From an uncultured Bacteroidota bacterium (GTDB taxonomy: Bacteria > Bacteroidota > Bacteroidia > NS11-12g > UBA955), in the NCBI GenBank assembly GCA_937867025.1, contig CALMKH010000004.1:1-35159 (forward strand): a stretch of DNA of 35,159 nucleotides. The letters run 5' to 3'. The notes below the pieces were generated by a model. That model did no database searches, was not told the DNA's origin, and saw nothing but the letters and a program-made list of their open reading frames with translations. Below, one piece after another: positions 25,930-33,467 of the stretch; within the stretch, counting starts at the first letter, position 1; each line of letters starts with the position of its first letter. The translations under genes were made by a program, and so were the position numbers.

Positions 25930-26574
25930 TTAGCTGTTGAATGACTTGAGCAAATGCCTGATGATGGTTTCTTTCTTCTGGTTGTAAGATTCGAAGACAG
26001 AAATCTGGGTGGAAATGTTCTTAACCAACAGGGCTGCCAGGGTCATTGAGTTCACTACATCAAACAGCAGTTCGGCAAAGTTTTCGACTTCTGTGCTGCT
26101 TTTCCTGGAATCGTTGATATTCAGGATAATATCACGGATGTACCTGATTTCCGCTTTCTTATAAGGAGCATAAATTTCCTCGAACGTATTGTTCAGATCG
26201 AGAATATTCTCACTTGAAAGACTGGTTAGTTTGATGATGTTGGTATACACCTGCGTTCTGTTCCAGAAATACTTGAGTATTTTGGCTTCACTGTCAGGCA
26301 TTTCGGCAATATCCTGCTGCAGTTTGTTCAAACCTATGGTGAGTTGGTTGTTAACTACTTGCAGGAATAATTCTTCCTTATTCTTGAAGTAATAATATAG
26401 CGCGGCCTTATTAAAACCTATCGCTTCACCAATCTCATCAAGGGTTGTTTTATTAAAGCCAAATTTTATAAAACACTCAGTTGATTTCTCCAGGATCTCC
26501 TTGCGCCTCGTATCATTCGTAGACGGTCTGCCTGGTTTTCTTTTTACTACTTTTTGATCTACTAAAGTTTCCAT
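25930..26574 (-). CDS. TetR/AcrR-family transcriptional regulator
   Basis: From the ATG at 26574 the protein has 214 residues. The TetR DNA-binding domain is clear: RRKEILEKSTECFIKFGF, then the helix-turn-helix TLDEIGEAIGFNKAALYYYFKNKEELF (44-70, quoted in part as AIGFNKAALYYYFKNKEEL). The C-terminal 140 residues are an all-helical ligand-binding and dimerisation domain. Before the HTH there is a basic stretch, KRKPGRPS (11-18), like a single AT-hook. An in-frame TTG at 26592 gives a longer but less likely reading. The gene is divergent from mreB across 141 bp, so the regulator may control itself and perhaps the elongasome operon. The ligand is unknown. Confidence 0.9.
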   Translation of the reverse strand: METLVDQKVVKRKPGRPSTNDTRRKEILEKSTECFIKFGFNKTTLDEIGEAIGFNKAALYYYFKNKEELFLQVVNNQLTIGLNKLQQDIAEMPDSEAKILKYFWNRTQVYTNIIKLTSLSSENILDLNNTFEEIYAPYKKAEIRYIRDIILNINDSRKSSTEVENFAELLFDVVNSMTLAALLVKNISTQISVFESYNQKKETIIRHLLKSFNS

Positions 26575-26589
26575 TTTTTCATGTAACTT

Positions 26590-26598
26590 CAAAATTTA
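26590..26598 (-). promoter_or_regulatory. Near-consensus -7 box for the TetR gene
   Basis: TAAATTTTG on the minus strand has one extra base compared with TAnnTTTG and lies 15 nt before the ATG at 26574. No -33 element is clear, so this is tentative. Confidence 0.3.
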
Positions 26599-26618
26599 TG
26601 CCAAAACTCCTAATTGTT

Positions 26619-26630
26619 AAAATTAATTTT
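26619..26630. repeat. 12-bp palindrome between tetR and mreB
   Basis: AAAATTAATTTT is a perfect palindrome in the middle of the divergent region. It is a candidate operator for the neighbouring TetR protein, but AT-rich palindromes arise easily by chance. Confidence 0.3.
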
Positions 26631-26675
26631 GTTGGAAAAAAAATTTTATATGCTTAATATGTGACGTTTTTATCT

Positions 26676-26683
26676 TTACTTTG
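26676..26683 (+). promoter_or_regulatory. Probable -7 box for the mreB operon
   Basis: TTACTTTG followed by CG has one mismatch to TAnnTTTG and lies 32 nt before the mreB ATG. No good -33 element is visible at 19-21 nt. Confidence 0.4.
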
Positions 26684-26715
26684 CGTGGAGCAATTTAATG
26701 CAATAAAATATCACG

Positions 26716-27741
26716 ATGGGATGGTTTAATTTTTTCACTCAGGAACTGGCAATCGACTTAGGAACTGCTAACACATTAATTATTCATAAAGACCAGGTTG
26801 TTGTTGACGAACCATCCATTATAGCCATTGAACGCAGCACCGGAAAGGTGATCGCCATCGGTCATGAGGCGATGCAGATGTTCGGTAAGGAAAACGACAA
26901 TATAAAGACCATCAGGCCGCTCAAGGACGGTGTAATTGCCGACTTCCAGGCAGCTGAACACATGATCAGGGGCATGATCAAAAAAATCAACAAGAACGGT
27001 AAATCTTTTTCTCCTCAGCTTCGAATGGTTATCTGTATTCCATCAGGGATCACCGAAGTGGAAAAAAGGGCCGTAAAGGATAGTGCCGACAGGGCCGGGG
27101 GCAAAGAGGTGTATATGATACATGAGCCTATGGCGGCGGCGGTCGGGATAGGCATTGATGTGACAGAGCCGATGGGAAACATGGTCATCGACATCGGTGG
27201 CGGCACCAGCGAAATTGCGGTGATAGCGCTCGGTGGAATTGTCTGTGACCAATCCATTCGTGTGGCCGGGGATGAGTTCAATATGGACATTTCCGAGTAT
27301 ATGAAGCGCCAGCATAACCTGCTATGCGGTGAGAGAACTGCAGAGAAGATAAAGATCAATGTAGGTTCAGCCCTTACTGAACTTGATAATCCGCCTGAAG
27401 ACTATGCTGTTTATGGCAGGGATTTAATGACAGGAATTCCGAAACAGGTCTTTGTGTCCTACTCGGAAATTGCGCTATCCCTCGACAAGTCCATTGTCAA
27501 GCTGGAGGAAGCTATCCTGAAAGCGCTTGAAAATACACCGCCCGAACTGGCAGCTGACATCTATCAAACCGGTATTTACCTGACAGGCGGAGGCGCATTG
27601 TTACGCGGGCTGGATAAACGCCTTGCAGCTAAAACAAAACTGCCTGTTCATATCGCCGAAGACCCTCTGAGAGCCGTAGTGAGAGGTACCGGAATTGCTT
27701 TAAAAAACATCGGTAAATTCAAGTTTTTAATGAACTCCTGA
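26716..27741 (+). CDS. mreB: Rod shape-determining actin-like protein MreB
   Basis: MreB is the bacterial actin that forms membrane-bound filaments and directs lateral cell-wall synthesis. The 341-residue length is standard. ATP-binding blocks are visible: DLGTANTLI (phosphate 1), VIDIGGGTSEIAVI (phosphate 2) and YLTGGGALLRGLD (adenosine). The N-terminus MGWFNFFTQELAIDLG contains the short amphipathic membrane-binding stretch. The ATG at 26716 is clear. It is the first gene of the five-gene elongasome operon, and mreC starts 3 nt after its stop. Confidence 0.98.
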   Translation: MGWFNFFTQELAIDLGTANTLIIHKDQVVVDEPSIIAIERSTGKVIAIGHEAMQMFGKENDNIKTIRPLKDGVIADFQAAEHMIRGMIKKINKNGKSFSPQLRMVICIPSGITEVEKRAVKDSADRAGGKEVYMIHEPMAAAVGIGIDVTEPMGNMVIDIGGGTSEIAVIALGGIVCDQSIRVAGDEFNMDISEYMKRQHNLLCGERTAEKIKINVGSALTELDNPPEDYAVYGRDLMTGIPKQVFVSYSEIALSLDKSIVKLEEAILKALENTPPELAADIYQTGIYLTGGGALLRGLDKRLAAKTKLPVHIAEDPLRAVVRGTGIALKNIGKFKFLMNS

Positions 27742-27744
27742 TAG

Positions 27745-28599
27745 ATGAATTCGATTTTCAAGTACTTACGAAGTAAGCTGCATGTACTGTTGTTTATTTT
27801 GCTTGAAATCTTCTGCATTATCATGATTGTCAGGTTTAATGTTCGCCACTCTTCATTCTTCTTCAGTCATACGAGGGAACTCACATCAAAACTTCACGAG
27901 ATCAATAGCTCGGCTTTTGATTATTTTGCCTTATACGCCAAAAACGAGGCTCTTACCAATGAAAACCTGGAACTGAGAAGGGCATTGAAGAGCAATTTCG
28001 TCATCGAGTCGAAAAAAGTGTTCGAGGTGAATGATACCATATTCAAGCAACGCTACAAGTATCTTCCCGCGTCCCTCATCACCAAGTTTACGAACGGGCA
28101 GAATAATTATATTACCATTAACAGGGGAAGCGCTTCGGGAGTTGAAAAGAATATGGGAGTGTTTTCATCACAGGGTGTTATAGGAACAGTGGTAGAAGTG
28201 TCCGATAACTATGCTATTGTGCAGTCGATACTCAACACGACAGGCTTCAAGGTGGCTCCCAAAATCGAGGAGCTGAATGATGAAAAGGGAACGGTTGTTT
28301 GGGATGGCAGGGATCCCAATTACCTTTCGCTCGAGAATGTCAACAAGTACGAACCGATAAAGACGGGATATCATGTGGTTACCAGTTCCTCTTCAAAGGC
28401 ATTCCCCGAGAACATACCGGTAGGAACCATTGAAAAGATAGAAAAGAAACCTGCCGAGGACTTCTATAAGATCCAGGTCAGATCGGCTGTCAATTTCGGG
28501 CAGATCAAAACCGTATTTGTTGTTGTAAATTTATTCAGTGACGAAATAGAGACACTTGAGGCAAAAGTTAAGGAATCAGAATCACAGCAAGTGAAATAA
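27745..28599 (+). CDS. mreC: Rod shape-determining protein MreC
   Basis: MreC is a periplasmic scaffold anchored in the inner membrane that activates PBP2. The 284-residue protein has one transmembrane helix (LHVLLFILLEIFCIIMIV, about 12-29), then a coiled-coil segment (about 45-85, with ENLELRRALKSN), then the beta-barrel domain. Family blocks are PASLITKFTNGQNNYITINRGSASGVEKNMGV (in pieces), GVIGTVVEVSDNYAIVQS and TSSSSKAFPENIPVGTI. The tail after about residue 260 is charged. It lies 3 nt after mreB and 2 nt before mreD. Confidence 0.95.
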   Translation: MNSIFKYLRSKLHVLLFILLEIFCIIMIVRFNVRHSSFFFSHTRELTSKLHEINSSAFDYFALYAKNEALTNENLELRRALKSNFVIESKKVFEVNDTIFKQRYKYLPASLITKFTNGQNNYITINRGSASGVEKNMGVFSSQGVIGTVVEVSDNYAIVQSILNTTGFKVAPKIEELNDEKGTVVWDGRDPNYLSLENVNKYEPIKTGYHVVTSSSSKAFPENIPVGTIEKIEKKPAEDFYKIQVRSAVNFGQIKTVFVVVNLFSDEIETLEAKVKESESQQVK

Positions 28600-28601
28600 T
28601 C

Positions 28602-29132
28602 ATGATAGTGACGATATTAAAATATCTGGGATTGTACATGCTTATCGTGTTTATACAGCTGTTCATACTTAGCAACCTGTTTATCAACAGCAGCTTGTCA
28701 TTCCTGTTCCAGCCACAGCTTATCGTCATGTTCCTCCTGCTGCTCCCTTCTTCCATGTCGCATGCATGGCTGGTATTTGTCTCATTCCTGGCAGGATTGG
28801 TCTTTGATATCTTTTTCATCCAGTATGGTATTCATGCGGCAGTGTCTACGGTGATTGGTTTTTCGCGGTATTATGCGACAAGGGAAGTTGAGAACGTCAT
28901 TTCGGCAAGGGAAGAAGACAATCAGATATGGACATCCAAGAAAGGGAATGCGTGGAAATGGACATATTTCCTTACGTTTACAGGGATATATCATTTTCTT
29001 TTCCTGAGTATTGAATCGCTGGGAAGCAATTTCTTTATCCGTGTAATCCCCTCTGTTATAAGCAGCACGATTATTGCATTTGTCCTGGTGTTGATTCTGG
29101 AAAATCTGATTTATAAACCAGTGAGGAACTAA
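28602..29132 (+). CDS. mreD: Rod shape-determining protein MreD
   Basis: The 176-residue inner-membrane protein has five or six hydrophobic helices, beginning MIVTILKYLGLYMLIVFIQL. The segment GLVFDIFFIQYGIHAAVSTVIGFSR (partly quoted) matches the conserved MreD motif around a D-x-x in the membrane. A loop (ISAREEDNQIWTSKKGNAWK) is strongly polar. By family it is an elongasome component of uncertain biochemical role. Assignment rests on topology plus its fixed place between mreC and the PBP2 gene; the PBP2 ATG follows its stop with no gap. Confidence 0.9.
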   Translation: MIVTILKYLGLYMLIVFIQLFILSNLFINSSLSFLFQPQLIVMFLLLLPSSMSHAWLVFVSFLAGLVFDIFFIQYGIHAAVSTVIGFSRYYATREVENVISAREEDNQIWTSKKGNAWKWTYFLTFTGIYHFLFLSIESLGSNFFIRVIPSVISSTIIAFVLVLILENLIYKPVRN

Positions 29133-31058
29133 ATGGAAAAAAGCGGAAGGCTGTATGTTTTTATTGGCGTGCTCGTGCTTGTCGGGGTTATTTTTACTGT
29201 CAGGCTCTTTTTCCTGCAGATTGTAGATACTTCCAATTATTATAAAGCTCAGTCCTATGGTTCGAATGAGATCGTCATACACCCTTCAAGGGGCACCATA
29301 GTGGACAGGAATGGCAAACTGATGGTGTTTAACGATGCCATCTATGACCTGATGGTAGTGCCCGAAAAGGCCAAAAATTTTGATAAGGCTTACCTCTGCC
29401 GGGAATTGGGTATCGATACCGCTGAGTTCAATAAACGGTTAAAGAAAGCATCAAGATATAATATAAAAGAGCCGGCCGTCATTTATAAGAGCCTTAGCAA
29501 AGAGTTGTATACCAGGATGCAAGAGATACTCTACCAGTTCCCTGCCTTTTATATTGAAACAAAGATCGACAGGCGTTATAATATCAATGGGGCCGCCCAT
29601 CTGCTCGGTTACATGGGCGAGGTGTCCGAAAAACAATTGAAGGAGGATAAATATTACAGGCCCGGGGATATCAAGGGAATATCGGGGATTGAAAAGGCTT
29701 ACGAAATATATCTACGGGGTAAAAAAGGCAGAAAGGTCGTGCTTGTTGACAAATTCAGCAAGCAGCAGGGAAGTTTTGCCGGCGGCAAATTTGACAGTCT
29801 TCCAATCCCGGGGCAGAATATCGTTTCGGCAATAGACATGGACCTTCAGCAATTCGGTGAAGAACTGTTGAAGAACAAGATCGGCTCTATTGTTGCCATA
29901 GAGCCGGCAACAGGAGAAGTCCTTGCCATCGTCAACAGCCCGAATTACGATCCCAACCTCCTGGTGGGACAGCAGCGCGATAAGAACTTTAATTCCCTTC
30001 TGCTGGATCCGAGGAAGCCTTTATTCAACAGGGCTCTGAAATCACCGTATCCTCCTGGATCCACCTTCAAGACGGTCCAGGCGCTTATTGGCCTGAATGA
30101 AGGCGTATTGCACAGTTATACCAAATATCCCTGCCGGGGTGGGTATCACATGGGGTCGATTACGGTCGGCTGTCACCCGCACGCATCGCCACTCGAACTT
30201 GAGAGGAGCATTGCACAGAGCTGTAACGCCTATTATTGCAATGTTTACCGGAGTATTATAGATAATCCGAAGTATAGTTCAGTTCAGGATGGTTATACGC
30301 AATGGACAAAATACCTCAACAGTTTCAGCCTGGGCATGAAAACAGGCATTGACCTCCCGGAAGAATCAAAAGGCATTGTCAAACAATCTCAATATTTCGA
30401 GAAAATATTCGGCAAGAACTGGCGGTCGTCCAACGTTATTTCACTTTCCATAGGCCAGGGAGAGGTGGGGCTTACGCCCCTTCAGATGGCCAACGTGTCC
30501 GCTACCATTGCCAACAGGGGCTTTTATTACACGCCTCATGTGGTGCGTTCCATCGGCGACAATAATTTTGTTCCGGCCGAATTCAAGGTTAAACACAGGA
30601 CGATGGTAGCTCCGGAATTCTTTGATACAGTAGTTGCAGGTATGGCGAAAGTCACCCAGCCCGGAGGCACAGCCTGGAGGTGCAGCATTGAAGGGATCGA
30701 CATATGCGGTAAAACAGGAACGGCGCAGAACCCTCATGGCGACCACCACTCATTGTTTATTGCGTTTGCCCCGAGGGACAACCCCAAGATTGCCATTTGT
30801 GTCGTGGTAGAGAACGGAGGAGCCGGAGCGGCCTATGCGGCCCCGATAGCCTGCCTGATGATTGAGCGTTACCTGGCTACCGATAAGACACAGCCTTCCA
30901 AAAAACCTGACATGCTCAAGCGCATGCTGGAAGCTAATCTGGCCGGCGCTGCCATTTACCAGTTGCCCGGCAAGGATCCCGCTCCCGCTGCAGGCACAAA
31001 GGATACCACAGCCAAAAAAAAGCCCGCGCCCGCGGCACTACCCGTTAAAAAGAAATAA
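29133..31058 (+). CDS. mrdA: Penicillin-binding protein 2, elongasome transpeptidase
   Basis: PBP2 cross-links peptidoglycan during side-wall growth. The 641-residue class B protein has one N-terminal membrane helix (about 8-28), a pedestal/dimerisation domain, and the transpeptidase domain. Active-site motifs are Ser310-Thr-Phe-Lys313 (SxxK), Ser363-Cys-Asn365 (SxN) and Lys527-Thr-Gly529 (KTG). The C-terminal tail of about 35 residues is Pro/Ala/Lys-rich and ends in PVKKK; it lies outside the enzymatic fold. The start ATG directly follows the mreD stop. rodA begins 6 nt after its stop, so synthase and glycosyltransferase are made together. Confidence 0.97.
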   Translation: MEKSGRLYVFIGVLVLVGVIFTVRLFFLQIVDTSNYYKAQSYGSNEIVIHPSRGTIVDRNGKLMVFNDAIYDLMVVPEKAKNFDKAYLCRELGIDTAEFNKRLKKASRYNIKEPAVIYKSLSKELYTRMQEILYQFPAFYIETKIDRRYNINGAAHLLGYMGEVSEKQLKEDKYYRPGDIKGISGIEKAYEIYLRGKKGRKVVLVDKFSKQQGSFAGGKFDSLPIPGQNIVSAIDMDLQQFGEELLKNKIGSIVAIEPATGEVLAIVNSPNYDPNLLVGQQRDKNFNSLLLDPRKPLFNRALKSPYPPGSTFKTVQALIGLNEGVLHSYTKYPCRGGYHMGSITVGCHPHASPLELERSIAQSCNAYYCNVYRSIIDNPKYSSVQDGYTQWTKYLNSFSLGMKTGIDLPEESKGIVKQSQYFEKIFGKNWRSSNVISLSIGQGEVGLTPLQMANVSATIANRGFYYTPHVVRSIGDNNFVPAEFKVKHRTMVAPEFFDTVVAGMAKVTQPGGTAWRCSIEGIDICGKTGTAQNPHGDHHSLFIAFAPRDNPKIAICVVVENGGAGAAYAAPIACLMIERYLATDKTQPSKKPDMLKRMLEANLAGAAIYQLPGKDPAPAAGTKDTTAKKKPAPAALPVKKK

Positions 31059-31064
31059 TCTCTC

Positions 31065-32402
31065 TTGGAAGAAAAGATACATATCGACTGGCTGACGGTA
31101 ATACTGTATATTATCATTGTCATTTTCGGCGCCATGAATATTTATTCGGCAAACAGCAGTGTTGAAAATGCTTTTCTTTTCGATTTCAGCAGGGAATACG
31201 GCAAGCAGTTCATCTGGATAGGGATCAGCGCTGCCATTGTTTTCCTGATTCTGCTGACGGATTTCAAATTCTTTAATTTCTCAAGTTATGGCATTTATGC
31301 CATCGTGATCGGTATGCTGATGGTTTTGTTGGCAACGGGATCGTTTGAGCGCGGGGCACAAGCCTGGTTCAGGATCGGATCTTTCAAGCTGCAGCCCAGT
31401 GAGTTCGCAAAATATGCCACAGCCCTGGCGCTCGCCAAGTTTCTCGGCGGCTTTGATGTAAAATTTGAGGGAAAAAAAAATATATTGATTTGTTTCGGTA
31501 TTATTTTTCTGCCTATGGCCCTGACCCTGTTACAGAACGATACGGGCTCGGCATTGGTATTTGCAAGTTTTATCCTTGTGCTTTACAGGGAAGGTCTGTC
31601 GGGTTGGTGGCTGATACTGGGCGTATACCTCGCCCTGATATTTGTTCTCACCATCTTGCTGCCATCGCTCTACATCATTGGAACCCTGCTGATCCTGGCC
31701 GTCGGATTCATCTATTTTTTCAGGAAACAGAAACAGTTGATCGTGCTTGGGATCGTTGTATTCGCAGCCTCCTCATTCTTCATTCTGAGTCTTGATTTTG
31801 TATTTGCCAAACTGCTTCAGCCGCATCAGCAGCAACGCATTCTCGTTACGCTCAACCAGGATGTCGATCAGTATTATACAAAAAAGGCAAAGGAGTTCAG
31901 CATTTTCAAGGTCGAAAAAAAGCATGTGGATAAAAAGAATGCCTCCAAGCGCGACTACAGTTATAACGTGAGACAGTCGAAGATAAGTATCGGGGCGGGA
32001 AGATGGTGGGGGAACGGCTTTAACAACGGCACCCAGACCAAAGCGAAGCTTGTGCCGGAGCAGCACACCGATTTTATTTTCTGTACTATAGGCGAAGAGT
32101 ATGGATTTGTGGGGTCTACTGCATTCCTGCTTGTGTACCTGCTGATGATAGGACGCATTTTTTATCTTGCAGAAAGGCAGAAAAACATTTTCAGTCGCGT
32201 TTTCGGCTATTCAACGGGTTCCATCATTTTCTTCCATTTTTTCATCAATATCGGCATGGCGCTTGGCGTTTTGCCCGTTATAGGGATCCCGTTGCCTTTT
32301 ATGAGTTATGGAGGTTCATCGCTGATAAGTTTCAGCATGCTGCTGTTTACGTTCCTGAAACTGGATGCCAACCGTGTCAATGAAATATCCCGCCTGTACT
32401 AA
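31065..32402 (+). CDS. rodA: RodA, SEDS peptidoglycan glycosyltransferase
   Basis: RodA polymerises lipid II in the elongasome with PBP2. The 445-residue polytopic protein shows AWFRIGSFKLQPSEFAK (101-116), LLQNDTGSALVF (155-166) and PEQHTDFIF (331-339), whose Asp336 matches the catalytic Asp of SEDS enzymes. GIPLPFMSYGGSSL near the C-terminus is also diagnostic. A charged insert at about 268-298 (lysine-rich, between the QQQR block and the catalytic loop) makes the extracytoplasmic loop longer than in E. coli. The start is TTG at 31065; the next Met is inside the first helix. Its stop overlaps the stop of the convergent phosphatase gene by 4 nt. Confidence 0.96.
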   Translation: MEEKIHIDWLTVILYIIIVIFGAMNIYSANSSVENAFLFDFSREYGKQFIWIGISAAIVFLILLTDFKFFNFSSYGIYAIVIGMLMVLLATGSFERGAQAWFRIGSFKLQPSEFAKYATALALAKFLGGFDVKFEGKKNILICFGIIFLPMALTLLQNDTGSALVFASFILVLYREGLSGWWLILGVYLALIFVLTILLPSLYIIGTLLILAVGFIYFFRKQKQLIVLGIVVFAASSFFILSLDFVFAKLLQPHQQQRILVTLNQDVDQYYTKKAKEFSIFKVEKKHVDKKNASKRDYSYNVRQSKISIGAGRWWGNGFNNGTQTKAKLVPEQHTDFIFCTIGEEYGFVGSTAFLLVYLLMIGRIFYLAERQKNIFSRVFGYSTGSIIFFHFFINIGMALGVLPVIGIPLPFMSYGGSSLISFSMLLFTFLKLDANRVNEISRLY

Positions 32403-33040
32403 AGATGGCAGATATCATTCTCTTTGGTCACGTCAAAATGCCTGCCGTTAAACTCAAGTTCATACAGGCATAGATTATGATGTTCCCATTTTTCCATGTC
32501 TTTCAGGGGAGTGCCTGTCAGAAGGCATAGAAAACTCCTGATAGCCCGACCGTGCATGCATATCAGGATGGTTTCCTCATCCGTCCTTGTCATGATCTTT
32601 TTTAAGCCTTCCGCCTGCCTGTTGAACATCTGCCTGGGCGTTTCCCCTCCTTCTACAGAGATATCCAGGAAACCCTTGCTCCATTGGTCAATCATCTGCA
32701 TGTAAAGGGATGAATTCTCTGTGCTTCCCTTCTGGCCTTCCATAATACCCCAGTTGATCTCGTTGAGTTCACCCATGGCCGAATACGGAATGCCTGTTTT
32801 AATAAATGGCTCCACGCTTTGTATCGTTCTTTTGAGCTGGGAAGTATAAATATGCTGGAAAGGGACATGCCTGTAAGCTTCAAAGAACCTTTGCGACTGC
32901 AGGCGGCCCGCTTCGTTGAGTTCGCTGTCTATGCCACTGCCCTGTATAATATTCTGACGGTTGAAATCCGTCTGCCCGTGCCGGATCAAGTGAATGGTTT
33001 TTCGTATCTTTGCCTCTTTATTATTTTCAATGAGCTCCAT
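32399..33040 (-). CDS. Histidine phosphatase superfamily protein
   Basis: The 213-residue protein belongs to the phosphoglycerate-mutase-like phosphatases. The catalytic RHG is Arg20-His21-Gly22 in HLIRHGQTDFN. YTSQLKRTIQSVEP provides the second conserved Arg, GELNEINWGIMEG the acidic proton donor, and ICMHGRAIRS the second catalytic His. This fits an alpha-ribazole phosphatase or PGM-like phosphatase, but the substrate cannot be told. The ATG at 33040 lies 11 bp inside the 5' end of the divergent thioesterase gene, and its -7 box (33055-33062) is within that gene. The 3' end overlaps rodA by 4 nt. Confidence 0.92.
   Translation of the reverse strand: MELIENNKEAKIRKTIHLIRHGQTDFNRQNIIQGSGIDSELNEAGRLQSQRFFEAYRHVPFQHIYTSQLKRTIQSVEPFIKTGIPYSAMGELNEINWGIMEGQKGSTENSSLYMQMIDQWSKGFLDISVEGGETPRQMFNRQAEGLKKIMTRTDEETILICMHGRAIRSFLCLLTGTPLKDMEKWEHHNLCLYELEFNGRHFDVTKENDICHL
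33005..33012 (+). promoter_or_regulatory. -7 box for the thioesterase-menF unit
   Basis: TATCTTTG followed by CC, 17 nt before the ATG at 33030, located inside the coding region of the divergent phosphatase gene. No -33 element is seen. Confidence 0.5.
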
Positions 33041-33467
33041 TTTTTACGATCCTGCAAATATAAAGATTGAATGGCTAAATGACTATTGTAAAAACACCAT
33101 GGTTGAGTTTCTCGGCATTGAATTCCTGGAATTGGGTGATGATTATCTTAAAGCGCGCATGCCCGTGAATGAGCGCACCGTGCAGCCCTTAAGAATGCTG
33201 AATGGCGGGGCCAGCCTTGCGATGTCGGAATGTGTGGGAAGCATGGCGGCCAATCTTGTTTTCGACAGGTCAAAACTGGTAGCTCTCGGGCTTGATCTGA
33301 ACGGGAATCACCTGCGGCCGGTAATGGAAGGGAATTGGGTATATGGTACAGCCAGACCCATACATATCGGGACAACCACCCAGGTATGGGAAATACGGAT
33401 AGAAGATGAAGAGGGCAGGCTGATACATATCAGCAGGCTGACCATGGCAGTTAAAAACCGCGAATGA
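33030..33467 (+). CDS. Hotdog-fold thioesterase, probable DHNA-CoA hydrolase
   Basis: The 145-residue protein matches the PaaI/YdiI (MenI) hotdog family: FLGIEFLELGDDYLKARMPV, then RTVQPLRMLNGGASLAMSECVGS, then GLDLNGNHLRPV (in pieces). Probable catalytic residues are Gln52, Glu67, Ser71 and His94. The site that is His in E. coli YdiI is Asn58 here. Its coupling to the isochorismate synthase gene (4-nt ATGA overlap) supports a role in menaquinone synthesis, hydrolysing 1,4-dihydroxy-2-naphthoyl-CoA. The ATG at 33030 (MSSIFYDP) is chosen over an in-frame ATG at 32994, which lies upstream of the -7 box. The substrate is inferred from context, not proven. Confidence 0.85.
   Translation: MSSIFYDPANIKIEWLNDYCKNTMVEFLGIEFLELGDDYLKARMPVNERTVQPLRMLNGGASLAMSECVGSMAANLVFDRSKLVALGLDLNGNHLRPVMEGNWVYGTARPIHIGTTTQVWEIRIEDEEGRLIHISRLTMAVKNRE
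33055..33062 (-). promoter_or_regulatory. -7 box for the histidine phosphatase gene
   Basis: TATATTTG followed by CA on the minus strand, 14 nt before the ATG at 33040, inside the coding region of the thioesterase gene. No -33 element is evident. Confidence 0.5.
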
